This document shows, piece by piece, positions 35,898-44,084 of a stretch of 51,783 bases of DNA; the stretch's first letter is position 1, and each line of letters opens with the position of its first letter. Source of the DNA: an uncultured Mycolicibacterium sp. Lineage in GTDB: Bacteria > Actinomycetota > Actinomycetes > Mycobacteriales > Mycobacteriaceae. Under the pieces are notes generated by a model. That model worked only from the letters and a program-made list of their open reading frames with translations. It was not told where the DNA came from and did no database searches. The translations under genes were made by a program, and so were the position numbers. Where the stretch lies: assembly GCA_945957405.1 (NCBI GenBank), contig CAMFLL010000004.1, forward strand, positions 1-51,783. The letters run 5' to 3'.

Positions 35898-36805
35898 CGG
35901 CCGCGGAGCGCGGCACGCGCACCGGCGGCCTGCTGTACGGCATCGGCGCCTACGGGTCGTGGGGGCTGTTCCCGGCGTTCTTCCCGTTGCTCGAACCGGC
36001 GGGCGCGTTCGAGGTGCTGGCGCACCGGATCGTCTGGACCGCGGTGGCGGTCGCCGTGGTGATCATCGCGGTCGGCAGGGTGCGCGACCTGCGCGGGATG
36101 AGCGCACGCACATGGCTCACACTCACCTGCTCGTCGGCGCTGATCTCCGCGAACTGGGTCATCTTCATCTACGCCGTCAACAACGGTCACGTTGTCGACG
36201 CCGCGCTGGGTTATTTCATCACCCCACTCGTCAGTGTCGCGCTCGGCGTGCTGATCTTCAAAGAGTCGCTGAACCGAATTCAGCTGTTGGCCTTGGTGAT
36301 TGCGATCGTCGCGGTGCTGATCCTGGCGATCGAGGTGGGCGCGCCACCGTGGATCGCGCTGGGGCTGGCGTGCTCGTTCGGCCTCTACGGGGCGGTGAAG
36401 AAGGTGGTGCCCGTCGACCCCAGTGTCAGCGTGGGTGTCGAGGCGGGGCTGGCCGCGCCGCCTGCGGTGGTCTTCATCGCGGTGCTGCAACTCAGCGGAC
36501 ATGGCACCTTCATCGGCCACGGCCCGTGGCACACCGCGCTGATGATGATCTCCGGACCGGTCACCGCCATCCCGCTGCTGCTGTTCGCCGCCGCGGCGCA
36601 GCGCCTTCCCCTCGTGACGCTGGGCCTGCTGCTGTATCTGAACCCGGCGATGCAGATGACATGGGGTGTCGTTGTCGGGCACGAGCCCATGCCCCCGGCC
36701 CGCTGGGCGGGGTTCGCCCTCATCTGGCTGGCGCTGGTGGTGTTCACGGTCGACGCGATCCGCCGCGCCCGTCGCGGCTCCACCGTGGAGACCGCGCCCG
36801 CGTAG
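35894..36805 (+). CDS. rarD: RarD-like EamA-family permease
   Basis: This integral membrane protein has 303 residues and about ten transmembrane segments in two EamA repeats. The RarD family starts with [22 protein letters not shown] and contains [38 protein letters not shown], and [24 protein letters not shown] near the end. All of these are visible. RarD proteins are called chloramphenicol-sensitive or resistance permeases, but the true substrate is unknown. The GTG start overlaps the preceding stop, implying translational coupling with rluD. In-frame codons further upstream fall inside the rluD gene and are not used. Confidence 0.92.
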   Translation: MTAAERGTRTGGLLYGIGAYGSWGLFPAFFPLLEPAGAFEVLAHRIVWTAVAVAVVIIAVGRVRDLRGMSARTWLTLTCSSALISANWVIFIYAVNNGHVVDAALGYFITPLVSVALGVLIFKESLNRIQLLALVIAIVAVLILAIEVGAPPWIALGLACSFGLYGAVKKVVPVDPSVSVGVEAGLAAPPAVVFIAVLQLSGHGTFIGHGPWHTALMMISGPVTAIPLLLFAAAAQRLPLVTLGLLLYLNPAMQMTWGVVVGHEPMPPARWAGFALIWLALVVFTVDAIRRARRGSTVETAPA

Positions 36806-36851
36806 CTGCCGGGCGGATCGGGTTCAGCGCCGCAACGGTGCTGCCGGGCCT

Positions 36852-36857
36852 TACAGT
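36852..36857 (+). promoter_or_regulatory. -10-like box of SecD-head-like gene
   Basis: TACAGT lies eight bases before the ATG at 36866, fitting a leaderless transcript. Confidence 0.4.
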
Positions 36858-36865
36858 TGGCCGCG

Positions 36866-37480
36866 ATGCCCAGTGAGATCGAGCGGAACGCGGCGGCGCG
36901 GCGCCGGAAATTGATGATCGCCGCGATGGCCGTGCTGGCGGGTGTGGCCATCGTGGTGCCTGTCCTCGGCACGCTGCCGCAGCGATTCTTCGGTGGTGAT
37001 TCATCCGCCGCGACGGGCCCCACGTCGAGCGCCACCTCATCGGCGCCCCCGGGGCCGGCGATCGCACCGCTGCAGGTGCGCCCCGTCCTGAACGCCGAAG
37101 GTATCGCCCCCGAACTGTGCCCGCCGGTGGTTCCCGTCGCCCCCACCGCCGAGATGCAGACCTGCGATTTCGGCAAGACCGGCCTCTACACGCTCGGGCC
37201 CGAGGGCGCCGCCCTGCAACTGACCCGCGTCGACTCGCTGTTGTCGCCCATCACCAACGGCTACCTGGTGCAGGTCGCGATGACGCCCGAGTCCACGCAG
37301 GCGTTCTACACGTTCACCACCGCACAGATCGGCAAGAAGGTGGCCTTCGTGCGTGCCGGCGTGGTGGTCTCCGCCCCCGAGATCCAGGAGCCCATCAACG
37401 GGTCCACCCTGCAACTGTCGGGTGATTTGACTGCCGATCAGTCCACCGAGATGGCGCGGCTGTTGCGCGACGAAACATGA
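36866..37480 (+). CDS. Membrane-anchored protein with SecD P1-head-like domain
   Basis: This 204-residue protein has a basic N-terminus, one transmembrane anchor (about 19-40), a Ser/Thr/Pro/Ala-rich linker and an extracytoplasmic domain (about 65-204). That domain matches the P1 head subdomain of the SecD translocase in its closing pattern: IGKKVAFVRAGVVVSAPEIQEPI, then LQLSGDLTADQSTEMARLLR. The rest of SecD (six membrane segments, P1 base) is absent. A pair of Cys (PELCPP and QTCDFG) may form a disulphide. Function is unknown; it might bind secreted chains or the Sec apparatus. A possible leaderless promoter lies just upstream, and an Hcp-family gene follows after 55 bases. Confidence 0.7.
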   Translation: MPSEIERNAAARRRKLMIAAMAVLAGVAIVVPVLGTLPQRFFGGDSSAATGPTSSATSSAPPGPAIAPLQVRPVLNAEGIAPELCPPVVPVAPTAEMQTCDFGKTGLYTLGPEGAALQLTRVDSLLSPITNGYLVQVAMTPESTQAFYTFTTAQIGKKVAFVRAGVVVSAPEIQEPINGSTLQLSGDLTADQSTEMARLLRDET

Positions 37481-37501
37481 CCGAGACATCACGGGTGGGG
37501 C

Positions 37502-37507
37502 TAGGCT
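37502..37507 (+). promoter_or_regulatory. Candidate -10 box of Hcp-family gene
   Basis: TAGGCT is placed 28 bases before the GTG at 37536. The purine-rich GGGGGAGGGG (37521-37530) between them is a strong ribosome site, so the gene can be expressed on its own. Confidence 0.35.
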
Positions 37508-37535
37508 TCGCCACGGGTACGGGGGAGGGGTCGGC

Positions 37536-38018
37536 GTGGCAGCACAACAGATATTCGCCAGAATCGGCGATATCAAAGGGGAATCCAAGGACGCGAAACA
37601 CCCCGACGAGATCGAGGTGCTGTCGTTCTCCTGGGGCGTCAGCCACACATCGTCCGCAGGGGGTGGTGGCGGCGGCGGTGCAGGCAAGGCGGTGTTCCAG
37701 GATCTTTCGATCACGCACGGTATCGACCGCGCGACGCCGCTGCTGTTGAAGGCCTGCGCCACAGGTGTCCACATCAGGGACGCAACGATCAGCCATCGCC
37801 GGGCGGGCGCCGGCCAGACGGACCATCTGGTGGTCAAGCTCAGTGACGTCCTCGTCACCGGGGTCACCCACACCGGTGGCGACGACGAGCCGTACGCCGA
37901 AGTGGTGACGCTGCGCTTCGCCAAAGTCGACTTCGAGTACCGGCCGCAGAAGCCCGACGGAAGTGCGGATACGCCAGTGAGTTTCAGGTACGACCTGGTG
38001 GCCAACAGCCCGTTCTAG
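37536..38018 (+). CDS. Hcp1-family (type VI secretion tube-like) protein
   Basis: This 160-residue protein shows the Hcp family pattern: IFARIGDIKGESKDAKHPDEIEVLSFSWGV (start of the barrel), then FQDLSITHGIDRATPLLLKACATGVHI, VVKLSDVLVTGVTHTG and a final FRYDLVANSPF. Hcp proteins form hexameric rings that stack as the type VI secretion tube in Gram-negative bacteria. Mycobacteria have no such system, and no other component is in this window. A seven-Gly loop (AGGGGGGGAG, about 46-55) replaces part of a variable loop. The start is GTG after GGGGGAGGGG. It follows the SecD-head-like gene and its stop overlaps the convergent small membrane gene. The role may be structural, such as ring assembly; this is unknown. 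Confidence 0.8.
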   Translation: MAAQQIFARIGDIKGESKDAKHPDEIEVLSFSWGVSHTSSAGGGGGGGAGKAVFQDLSITHGIDRATPLLLKACATGVHIRDATISHRRAGAGQTDHLVVKLSDVLVTGVTHTGGDDEPYAEVVTLRFAKVDFEYRPQKPDGSADTPVSFRYDLVANSPF

Positions 38019-38278
38019 GGGTGCCGCCAGGGCCTGGCGGCCCATAGCCCCACCACGGTCATCACCGCCAGCAGGGGATAGATGGCGAGCAGGTCGATCC
38101 GGATATCGGCGTCCGGTCCGTCGCTGCCGACCATGAGTTCCCAGACCAGGTAGGCCGCCCACAGGCAGGCGGCGATCAGTGTGACGCGGCGCCGCCGCCG
38201 CCACCACGCACCGGCCAACAGCAGCGTCGGCACCAGCGCCAACCAGGGATACTCGATGAGCAGCGTGCTGATGCGCAT
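38015..38278 (-). CDS. Small membrane protein, function unknown
   Basis: I do not recognise a family. The protein has 87 residues from the ATG at 38278 and about three hydrophobic segments: WLALVPTLLLAGAW, VTLIAACLWAAYLVWELMV and LLAIYPLLAVMTVVGLWAA. They are separated by an Arg-rich cytoplasmic loop (RRRRRV) and an acidic loop (GSDGPDADIR). It is convergent with the Hcp-family gene (four-base overlap of stops) and divergent from dnaE1, with a 113-base gap. Longer in-frame starts upstream would run into the dnaE1 promoter and lack a sensible leader. Confidence 0.65.
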   Translation of the reverse strand: MRISTLLIEYPWLALVPTLLLAGAWWRRRRRVTLIAACLWAAYLVWELMVGSDGPDADIRIDLLAIYPLLAVMTVVGLWAARPWRHP

Positions 38279-38376
38279 AGTGCACTGTGCCGCGTGCGGG
38301 TCAGGTCCCGGCAGACACGCCAGAGACACGCCACAGCACACACCGCGACACGCCCGGCGGTGTCGGTGCGCCGTTT

Positions 38377-38382
38377 TAGACT
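38377..38382 (+). promoter_or_regulatory. -10-like box of dnaE1
   Basis: TAGACT, preceded by TTT, lies nine bases before the dnaE1 ATG. That suggests a leaderless or very short-leader transcript. Confidence 0.5.
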
Positions 38383-38391
38383 GACGGGCCT

Positions 38392-41300
38392 ATGGGTAAC
38401 AGTGGCGCTTCTTCTGGCTCGTTCGTGCATCTGCACAACCACACCGAGTACTCGATGCTCGACGGCGCCGCGAAGGTCAAACCCATGCTGGCCGAGGCCC
38501 AGCGGCTCGAGATGCCCGCGATCGGTATGACCGACCACGGCAACATGTTCGGCGCCAGTGAGTTCTACAACGCCGCCACCGCGGTCGGCATCACCCCGAT
38601 CATCGGTGTCGAGGCCTATATCGCACCTGCATCGCGGTTCGACACCAAGCGCGTGCTGTGGGGTGACCCCGGCCAGAAGTCCGACGACGTGTCCGGCAGC
38701 GGGTCGTACACCCACATGACCATGGTCGCCGAGAACGCGACGGGCCTGCGCAACTTGTTCAAGCTGTCGTCCCTGGCTTCGTTCGAAGGGCAGCTGGGCA
38801 AGTGGTCCCGCATGGACGCCGAGATCATCGCCGAACACGCCGAGGGCATCATCGCGACCACCGGCTGCCCCTCGGGTGAGGTGCAGACCAGGCTGCGCCT
38901 CGGCCACGACCGTGAGGCGCTGGAGGCCGCGGCGAAATGGCGGGAGATCTTCGGCCCGGAGAATTTCTTCCTCGAGGTGATGGACCACGGGCTGTCGATC
39001 GAGCGCCGCGTCCGCGAAGGCCTGTTGCAGCTCGGCAAGACCCTGGGCATCCCGCCGCTGGCCACCAACGACTGCCACTACGTCACGCGGGACGCCTCCC
39101 ACAACCACGAGGCGCTGCTGTGCGTCCAGACCGGCAAGACGCTGTCGGATCCGAACCGGTTCAAATTCGACGGTGACGGTTACTACCTGAAGTCGGCCGC
39201 CGACATGCGTCAGATCTGGGACGACGACGTGCCCGGCGCCTGCGACTCGACGCTGCTGATCGCCGAACGCGTGCAGTCCTACGCCGACGTGTGGACACCG
39301 AAGGACCGCATGCCGGTCTTCCCGGTTCCTGACGGCCATGATCAGGGCAGTTGGCTCACCCACGAGGTGGACGCCGGCCTGCGCCGGCGATTCCCCGACG
39401 GTGTGCCGCCCGAGTACACGGACCGGGCCGCCTACGAGATCAAGGTCATCTGCGACAAGGGCTTCCCGGCGTATTTCCTCATCGTCGCCGACCTGATCAA
39501 CTACGCCCGGTCGGTGGACATCCGGGTCGGACCGGGCCGCGGTTCGGCGGCCGGCTCGCTGGTGGCCTACGCGATGGGTATCACCAACATCGACCCGATC
39601 CCGCATGGGCTGCTGTTCGAGCGGTTCCTCAACCCCGAGCGCCCGTCGGCCCCCGATATCGACATCGACTTCGACGACCGCAGGCGCGGCGAGATGTTGC
39701 GTTACGCGGCCAACAAGTGGGGCAGTGACCGGGTTGCCCAGGTCATCACGTTCGGCACCATCAAAACCAAAGCCGCGCTGAAGGATTCAGCGCGCGTGCA
39801 CTACGGGCAGCCGGGCTTCGCGATCGCCGACCGCATCACCAAGGCGTTGCCGCCACCCATCATGGCCAAGGACATCCCGTTGTCGGGTATCACCGACCCG
39901 GCCCATGAGCGGTACAAGGAGGCCGCCGAGGTCCGCGGGCTGATCGACACCGATCCCGACGTGCGCACCATCTACGAGACGGCGCGCGGCCTGGAGGGTC
40001 TGGTCCGCAACGCCGGTGTGCACGCCTGTGCGGTGATCATGAGCTCCGAACCGCTCATCGACGCCATACCGCTGTGGCGGCGGCCGCAGGACGGCGCCGT
40101 CATCACCGGCTGGGACTACCCGTCGTGCGAGGCCATCGGCCTGCTGAAGATGGACTTCCTGGGCCTGCGGAACCTGACCATCATCGGCGACTGCATCGCC
40201 AACATGAAGGCCAACCGCGGTGTCGACCTCGACCTCGACACGCTGGCACTCGATGACCCGAAGGCCTACGAGCTCCTCGGTCGCGGTGACACCCTCGGCG
40301 TGTTCCAGCTCGACGGCGGCCCGATGCGCGACCTGCTGCGTCGCATGCAGCCCACCGAGTTCAACGACATCGTCGCCGTCCTCGCGCTGTACCGGCCGGG
40401 CCCCATGGGCATGAACGCCCACAACGACTACGCCGACCGCAAGAACGGGCGGCAGGCTATCAAGCCGATCCACCCCGAACTCGAAGAACCGCTCAAGGAC
40501 ATCCTCGCCGAGACCTACGGCCTGATCGTCTATCAAGAGCAGATCATGTTCATCGCCCAGAAGGTCGCCTCGTACACCATGGGCAAGGCCGATGCGCTGC
40601 GCAAGGCCATGGGTAAGAAGAAGCTCGAGGTCCTCGAGGCCGAATACAAGGGTTTCTATGAGGGCATGACCGCCAACGGCTTCTCCGAAAAAGCGGTGAA
40701 GGCGTTGTGGGACACCATTCTTCCGTTCGCCGGGTACGCGTTCAACAAATCGCACGCCGCGGGCTACGGGTTGGTGTCCTACTGGACCGCCTACCTCAAG
40801 GCGAATTATCCCGCCGAGTACATGGCCGGCCTGCTGACGTCGGTGGGTGACGACAAGGACAAGGCGGCGGTCTATCTGGCCGACTGCCGCCGCCTCGGTA
40901 TCACCGTGCTGCCACCGGACGTCAACGAGTCGGTGCAGAACTTCGCCTCGGTGGGCGACGACATCCGCTTCGGCCTCGGCGCGGTGCGCAACGTCGGCGC
41001 CAATGTCGTTGCGTCCCTTGTGCAGACCCGCACCGACAAGGGGCACTACACCGACTTTTCCGACTATCTGAACAAGATCGACGTGGCGGCCTGCAACAAG
41101 AAGGTCACCGAATCCCTGATCAAGGCCGGAGCGTTCGACTCGCTCAAACACGCCCGCAAGGGCCTTTTCCTGGTGCACACCGATGCCGTGGATTCGGTGC
41201 TTGGCACCAAGAAGGCCGAGGCGATGGGCCAGTTCGACCTGTTCGGCGGGTCTGGCGATGACGGAACCGACGGCGGCGACCCGGTCTTCACCATCAAGGT

Positions 41301-41952
41301 GCCCGACGAGGAGTGGGAGGACAAGCACAAGCTCGCGCTCGAACGCGAGATGCTGGGCCTCTATGTGTCGGGTCACCCGCTCGACGGGGTGGCGCATCTG
41401 CTGGCGAACCAGGTCGACACCCAACTGCCCGCCATCCTCGACGGCGATGTCGCGCACGACGCCCAGGTGCAGGTGGGCGGCATCCTCGCGGCGGTCAACC
41501 GTCGCGTCAACAAGAACGGGCTGCCCTGGGCGTCAGCGCAACTGGAAGACCTCACCGGTGGTATCGAGGTGTTGTTCTTCCCGCAGACCTACTCGGTGTA
41601 CGGCAGCGAGATCGCCGACGACGCCGTGGTGCTGCTGAAGGCCAAGGTGGCCATCCGCGATGACCGGCGGTCGCTGATCGTCCACGACCTCGTGGTGCCC
41701 GACTTTTCGAACGCCCAGGCCGACCGTCCGGTGGCGGTCAGCCTGCCCACGCGCCAGTGCACCATGGACAAGGTCAGTGCGCTCAAGCAGGTGCTGGCCC
41801 GCCATCCGGGTACCTCGCAGGTACATCTGCGACTGATCAGCGGGGACCGGATCACCACCCTGGAACTCGATCAGGCGCTACGGGTCACCCCGTCACCGGC
41901 GTTGATGGGCGACCTCAAGGCGCTGCTCGGGCCGGGCTGCCTCGGCGGCTGA
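38392..41952 (+). CDS. dnaE1: DNA polymerase III alpha subunit DnaE1
   Basis: This is the essential replicative polymerase, 1186 residues (tuberculosis DnaE1 about 1184). The N-terminal PHP domain keeps its metal ligands ([24 protein letters not shown]), as expected for the mycobacterial enzyme whose PHP domain is the proofreading exonuclease. The polymerase active site [14 protein letters not shown] lies near 421-434, and [12 protein letters not shown] and [12 protein letters not shown] follow. The helix-hairpin-helix, the C-terminal OB fold ([14 protein letters not shown]... [13 protein letters not shown], about 1020-1090) and the C-terminal domain are complete. No frameshift or intein is visible. 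It is single-cistron in appearance, with a convergent methyltransferase seven bases downstream. Confidence 0.98.
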   Translation: MGNSGASSGSFVHLHNHTEYSMLDGAAKVKPMLAEAQRLEMPAIGMTDHGNMFGASEFYNAATAVGITPIIGVEAYIAPASRFDTKRVLWGDPGQKSDDVSGSGSYTHMTMVAENATGLRNLFKLSSLASFEGQLGKWSRMDAEIIAEHAEGIIATTGCPSGEVQTRLRLGHDREALEAAAKWREIFGPENFFLEVMDHGLSIERRVREGLLQLGKTLGIPPLATNDCHYVTRDASHNHEALLCVQTGKTLSDPNRFKFDGDGYYLKSAADMRQIWDDDVPGACDSTLLIAERVQSYADVWTPKDRMPVFPVPDGHDQGSWLTHEVDAGLRRRFPDGVPPEYTDRAAYEIKVICDKGFPAYFLIVADLINYARSVDIRVGPGRGSAAGSLVAYAMGITNIDPIPHGLLFERFLNPERPSAPDIDIDFDDRRRGEMLRYAANKWGSDRVAQVITFGTIKTKAALKDSARVHYGQPGFAIADRITKALPPPIMAKDIPLSGITDPAHERYKEAAEVRGLIDTDPDVRTIYETARGLEGLVRNAGVHACAVIMSSEPLIDAIPLWRRPQDGAVITGWDYPSCEAIGLLKMDFLGLRNLTIIGDCIANMKANRGVDLDLDTLALDDPKAYELLGRGDTLGVFQLDGGPMRDLLRRMQPTEFNDIVAVLALYRPGPMGMNAHNDYADRKNGRQAIKPIHPELEEPLKDILAETYGLIVYQEQIMFIAQKVASYTMGKADALRKAMGKKKLEVLEAEYKGFYEGMTANGFSEKAVKALWDTILPFAGYAFNKSHAAGYGLVSYWTAYLKANYPAEYMAGLLTSVGDDKDKAAVYLADCRRLGITVLPPDVNESVQNFASVGDDIRFGLGAVRNVGANVVASLVQTRTDKGHYTDFSDYLNKIDVAACNKKVTESLIKAGAFDSLKHARKGLFLVHTDAVDSVLGTKKAEAMGQFDLFGGSGDDGTDGGDPVFTIKVPDEEWEDKHKLALEREMLGLYVSGHPLDGVAHLLANQVDTQLPAILDGDVAHDAQVQVGGILAAVNRRVNKNGLPWASAQLEDLTGGIEVLFFPQTYSVYGSEIADDAVVLLKAKVAIRDDRRSLIVHDLVVPDFSNAQADRPVAVSLPTRQCTMDKVSALKQVLARHPGTSQVHLRLISGDRITTLELDQALRVTPSPALMGDLKALLGPGCLGG

Positions 41953-41959
41953 GTCGACG

Positions 41960-42793
41960 TCAGAACGCGTAGCGCAGGATCCGGCCGTGCCGCGCACCGG
42001 CCTTGGACATCCCGGCCAGTCGGGTGGCGATCCGTAGCCACGTCGGGAAAAGGTCGACCTCCGGTTCGTGCGTCAGACTGCTTTCCTCGACCAGGCGGAT
42101 GGCCGGATTCCACGTCTCGGGATGGTGGGCGTCCTTGAACCCGAGATACCCCCACTGGCCTCCGACGTCCTTGAACATCTTCTGCGGATAGAGCTTGATG
42201 GCCGCCCGGCTCACCCAGCCGATCCCGCCGTAATCGTTGAACGCCAGTTCGCCCGTGCCGAAATGTTCGGTGATCCGGCGGAACAATCCGACGATCACCG
42301 GCTCGGAGAGAAATGCCAACAGCCCGTCGGCGATCAGCATCGCGGGACGGTCACCCGGAATACTGTCCGGCCAGTGTCGGTCGGCTAGCGATACCGGCAC
42401 CGAATGCGCATGGGCATCGCGCGGCAACACCGCGTCGCGCAGTGCGCTGACGCCGGGCAGGTCGACGCTGAACCAATCCACCGACGGTGGCGGGGCCACC
42501 CGGTAGAAGGCGCTGTCGAGGCCCGCGCCGAGGTCGACGACGACGGCATCGGGGTGGCGGAGCACGAATTCACGGACCCGGACGTCGAGCATCTTGGCCC
42601 GCAGCGCCGTCTGGCACACCACGCTGGTTTGTACTCCCAGCCCGGCGAAGTCGTAGTCGAGCCGGCCGACCACGTCGTCGGCCAGGCGGTCACCGAGGAT
42701 TGGGTGCGGTTCGCGGCTGTCAAGGGCGCGCGCGTACACCGTCAGCAGCGCGGTCTGTTCCAGTGGTGTCAAGGTGTCGGTCGCCATCCCCAT
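41960..42793 (-). CDS. LCM-family SAM-dependent methyltransferase (second copy)
   Basis: This 277-residue relative of the methyltransferase at 23725-24555 shares TALLTVYARALDSREPHPILGDRLADDVVGRLDYDF-type N-terminal sequence, the SAM site VVVDLGAGLDSAFYRV near 90-105, VDWFSVDLP, and MLIADGLLAFL. These enzymes of the TcmP/LCM group methylate small carboxyls or hydroxyls; the substrate is unknown. The ATG at 42793 has TAGATT eight bases upstream (42802-42807), a leaderless pattern. It is divergent from an SRPBCC gene, with a perfect 26-base operator-like repeat centred between the two promoters, and convergent with dnaE1. Confidence 0.85.
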   Translation of the reverse strand: MGMATDTLTPLEQTALLTVYARALDSREPHPILGDRLADDVVGRLDYDFAGLGVQTSVVCQTALRAKMLDVRVREFVLRHPDAVVVDLGAGLDSAFYRVAPPPSVDWFSVDLPGVSALRDAVLPRDAHAHSVPVSLADRHWPDSIPGDRPAMLIADGLLAFLSEPVIVGLFRRITEHFGTGELAFNDYGGIGWVSRAAIKLYPQKMFKDVGGQWGYLGFKDAHHPETWNPAIRLVEESSLTHEPEVDLFPTWLRIATRLAGMSKAGARHGRILRYAF

Positions 42794-42801
42794 ACCTGCG
42801 C

Positions 42802-42807
42802 AATCTA
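42802..42807 (-). promoter_or_regulatory. -10-like box of second LCM methyltransferase
   Basis: The minus strand reads TAGATT, eight bases before the ATG at 42793. Confidence 0.5.
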
Positions 42808-42821
42808 CTCCTGGTCGACGA

Positions 42822-42847
42822 CTGAACGATTCGCCGAAATCGTTCAG
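42822..42847. promoter_or_regulatory. Operator-like perfect inverted repeat shared by two divergent genes
   Basis: Ten-base arms CTGAACGATT and AATCGTTCAG flank the spacer CGCCGA. It sits about midway between the two start codons and upstream of both -10-like boxes, over the expected -35 regions. A dimeric (TetR-, MarR- or GntR-like) regulator bound here could silence both genes. Confidence 0.6.
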
Positions 42848-42858
42848 CGCGTTGGGAT

Positions 42859-42864
42859 TACGCT
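42859..42864 (+). promoter_or_regulatory. -10-like box of SRPBCC gene
   Basis: TACGCT lies seven bases before the ATG at 42872, fitting a leaderless transcript. Confidence 0.45.
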
Positions 42865-42871
42865 CTCGTGC

Positions 42872-43300
42872 ATGAGTTCTGAATTGCCCGCTGATCGAAT
42901 ATCGCGACATGTCAGCGTCTGGATCGGTGTACCCGCGTCCCGGGCATACAGCTTCGCGTCCGATCCCCGACATCTGCCCCTGTGGGCCGCCGGCCTGGCG
43001 CAGGGCGAGATCCATGAGGTCGACGGAACGTGGACCACGACGTCGCCGATGGGGGAGGTGACGGTCGTCTTCGCCCCGGACAATGACTACGGCGTGCTCG
43101 ATCACACGGTGCGGCTACCGGACGGCACGGCGTTCTACAACCCGATGCGGGTGGTGCCGGGGGGCGGTGATCAGGCCGACTGTGAAGTGGTGTTCAGTGT
43201 GCGGCGCCGCGAAGGCATGACCGAATCGGAGTTCGACGGCGATGTCGCGGCGGTGGCGGCCGATCTGGCGACGTTGAAGAGATTGCTCGAAAAGCGCTGA
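42872..43300 (+). CDS. SRPBCC-superfamily protein
   Basis: This 142-residue protein is of the polyketide cyclase / START-like superfamily: RHVSVWIGVPASRAYSFASDPRHLPLWAAGLAQGEI, WTTTSPMGEVTVVF, LPDGTAFYNPMRVVPGG and a C-terminal helix ending FDGDVAAVAADLATLKRLL. Such proteins bind hydrophobic ligands or catalyse cyclisation or hydrolysis; no specific role can be assigned. The ATG at 42872 is supported by TACGCT seven bases upstream; longer in-frame readings run into the divergent gene. It shares an operator-like repeat with the methyltransferase. Its stop is immediately followed by the stop of a convergent small membrane gene, with no base between. Confidence 0.8.
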   Translation: MSSELPADRISRHVSVWIGVPASRAYSFASDPRHLPLWAAGLAQGEIHEVDGTWTTTSPMGEVTVVFAPDNDYGVLDHTVRLPDGTAFYNPMRVVPGGGDQADCEVVFSVRRREGMTESEFDGDVAAVAADLATLKRLLEKR

Positions 43301-43528
43301 CTAGCGGCGGGCGGCCACTCCGCCGGCCAGCCACACCACGGTGGCCACCGCGGCCGCGGTCAGCACCGCGGGCCCGGCGCTGGTGGTGAGGACACCGACG
43401 ACGGCAAACACCAGAAATCCCACCACCAGGGCCAACACCTTGTAGGCGGGCCACGGCACACCGGCGATCGAAACCTCCCGCGTTGCGGGCTGGGTGACGA
43501 CTGCGCGGAACTGCTCGGCGGTGGTCAT
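43301..43528 (-). CDS. Small two-helix membrane protein
   Basis: This 75-residue protein has a short polar N-terminus (MTTAEQFRAVVTQPATREV) and two hydrophobic helices (YKVLALVVGFLVFAVVGVLTT and AVLTAAAVATVVWLAGGVAA). It ends in Arg-Arg. No family is recognised. The ATG at 43528 has TATCGT seven bases upstream on its own strand, a leaderless arrangement that supports expression. It is convergent with the SRPBCC gene and divergent from the Ddn-like gene. An inverted repeat lies in the shared promoter region. Confidence 0.7.
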   Translation of the reverse strand: MTTAEQFRAVVTQPATREVSIAGVPWPAYKVLALVVGFLVFAVVGVLTTSAGPAVLTAAAVATVVWLAGGVAARR

Positions 43529-43535
43529 GGAAGTG

Positions 43536-43541
43536 ACGATA
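43536..43541 (-). promoter_or_regulatory. -10-like box of small membrane protein
   Basis: The minus strand reads TATCGT, seven bases before the ATG at 43528. Confidence 0.4.
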
Positions 43542-43555
43542 GCTCGTACAAGAGA

Positions 43556-43571
43556 TTTCGGCCAGCCGAAA
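43556..43571. promoter_or_regulatory. Operator-like inverted repeat
   Basis: Seven-base arms TTTCGGC and GCCGAAA surround a two-base centre. The repeat lies between the divergent -10-like boxes of the small membrane protein and the Ddn-like gene. Confidence 0.4.
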
Positions 43572-43597
43572 CGCGGGATGTGGCTACTCGACTTCGA

Positions 43598-43603
43598 TAG
43601 TCT
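43598..43603 (+). promoter_or_regulatory. -10-like box of Ddn-like gene
   Basis: TAGTCT lies six bases before the ATG at 43610, the ideal spacing for a leaderless transcript. Confidence 0.5.
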
Positions 43604-43609
43604 GGCTAC

Positions 43610-44047
43610 ATGCCTCTGTCAGGTGATTACGAACCCAGTACCTCCGACTGGGCCAGGGAGAACGCTGAGCAGTACATGACGTCCGGCGGTACCGAGGGCA
43701 CCGAACTCAAGGGCCGTCCCGTGATCCTGTTGACCACCATCGGTGCCAAATCGGGCAAGGTGCGCAAGACACCGCTGATGCGCGTCGAGCACGACGGCGA
43801 ATATGCCGTGGTGGCGTCGTTGGGCGGGGCTCCCAAGAACCCGGTCTGGTACTACAACATCAAGGCGAACCCGCACGTCGAACTGCAGGACGGGACCGCG
43901 ACCGGCGACTATGACGCCAGGGAGGTGTTCGACGACGAGAAGGCGACGTGGTGGGAACGCGCCGTCGCGACGTGGCCCGACTACGCCGAATACCAGACCA
44001 AGACCGACCGCCAGATCCCGGTCTTCGTGTTGACACCGCGGAATTGA
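43610..44047 (+). CDS. Deazaflavin (F420)-dependent nitroreductase family protein, Ddn-like
   Basis: This 145-residue split-barrel protein belongs to the F420-binding Ddn family, which includes the enzyme activating pretomanid in M. tuberculosis and quinone reductases. Family blocks are [26 protein letters not shown] (about 34-59, the F420 phosphate site), [31 protein letters not shown] (about 64-94) and the end [19 protein letters not shown]. It sits directly upstream of ilvA in the same direction, as Rv1558 does next to ilvA (Rv1559), so it is probably the Rv1558 orthologue. The native substrate is not known. The ATG has TAGTCT six bases upstream. Confidence 0.9.
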   Translation: MPLSGDYEPSTSDWARENAEQYMTSGGTEGTELKGRPVILLTTIGAKSGKVRKTPLMRVEHDGEYAVVASLGGAPKNPVWYYNIKANPHVELQDGTATGDYDAREVFDDEKATWWERAVATWPDYAEYQTKTDRQIPVFVLTPRN

Positions 44048-44084
44048 TTTTTCTCGGCCAAAAGCTCCGTGGCACCATTGACCG

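Noticed and set aside
37536..38018. A type VI secretion cluster
   Set aside because: Only the Hcp-like gene is present; no sheath, baseplate, VgrG or ClpV genes lie nearby.
39787..41457. Minus-strand frame of 556 codons inside dnaE1
   Set aside because: Shadow of the polymerase gene, with no independent start signal or motif.
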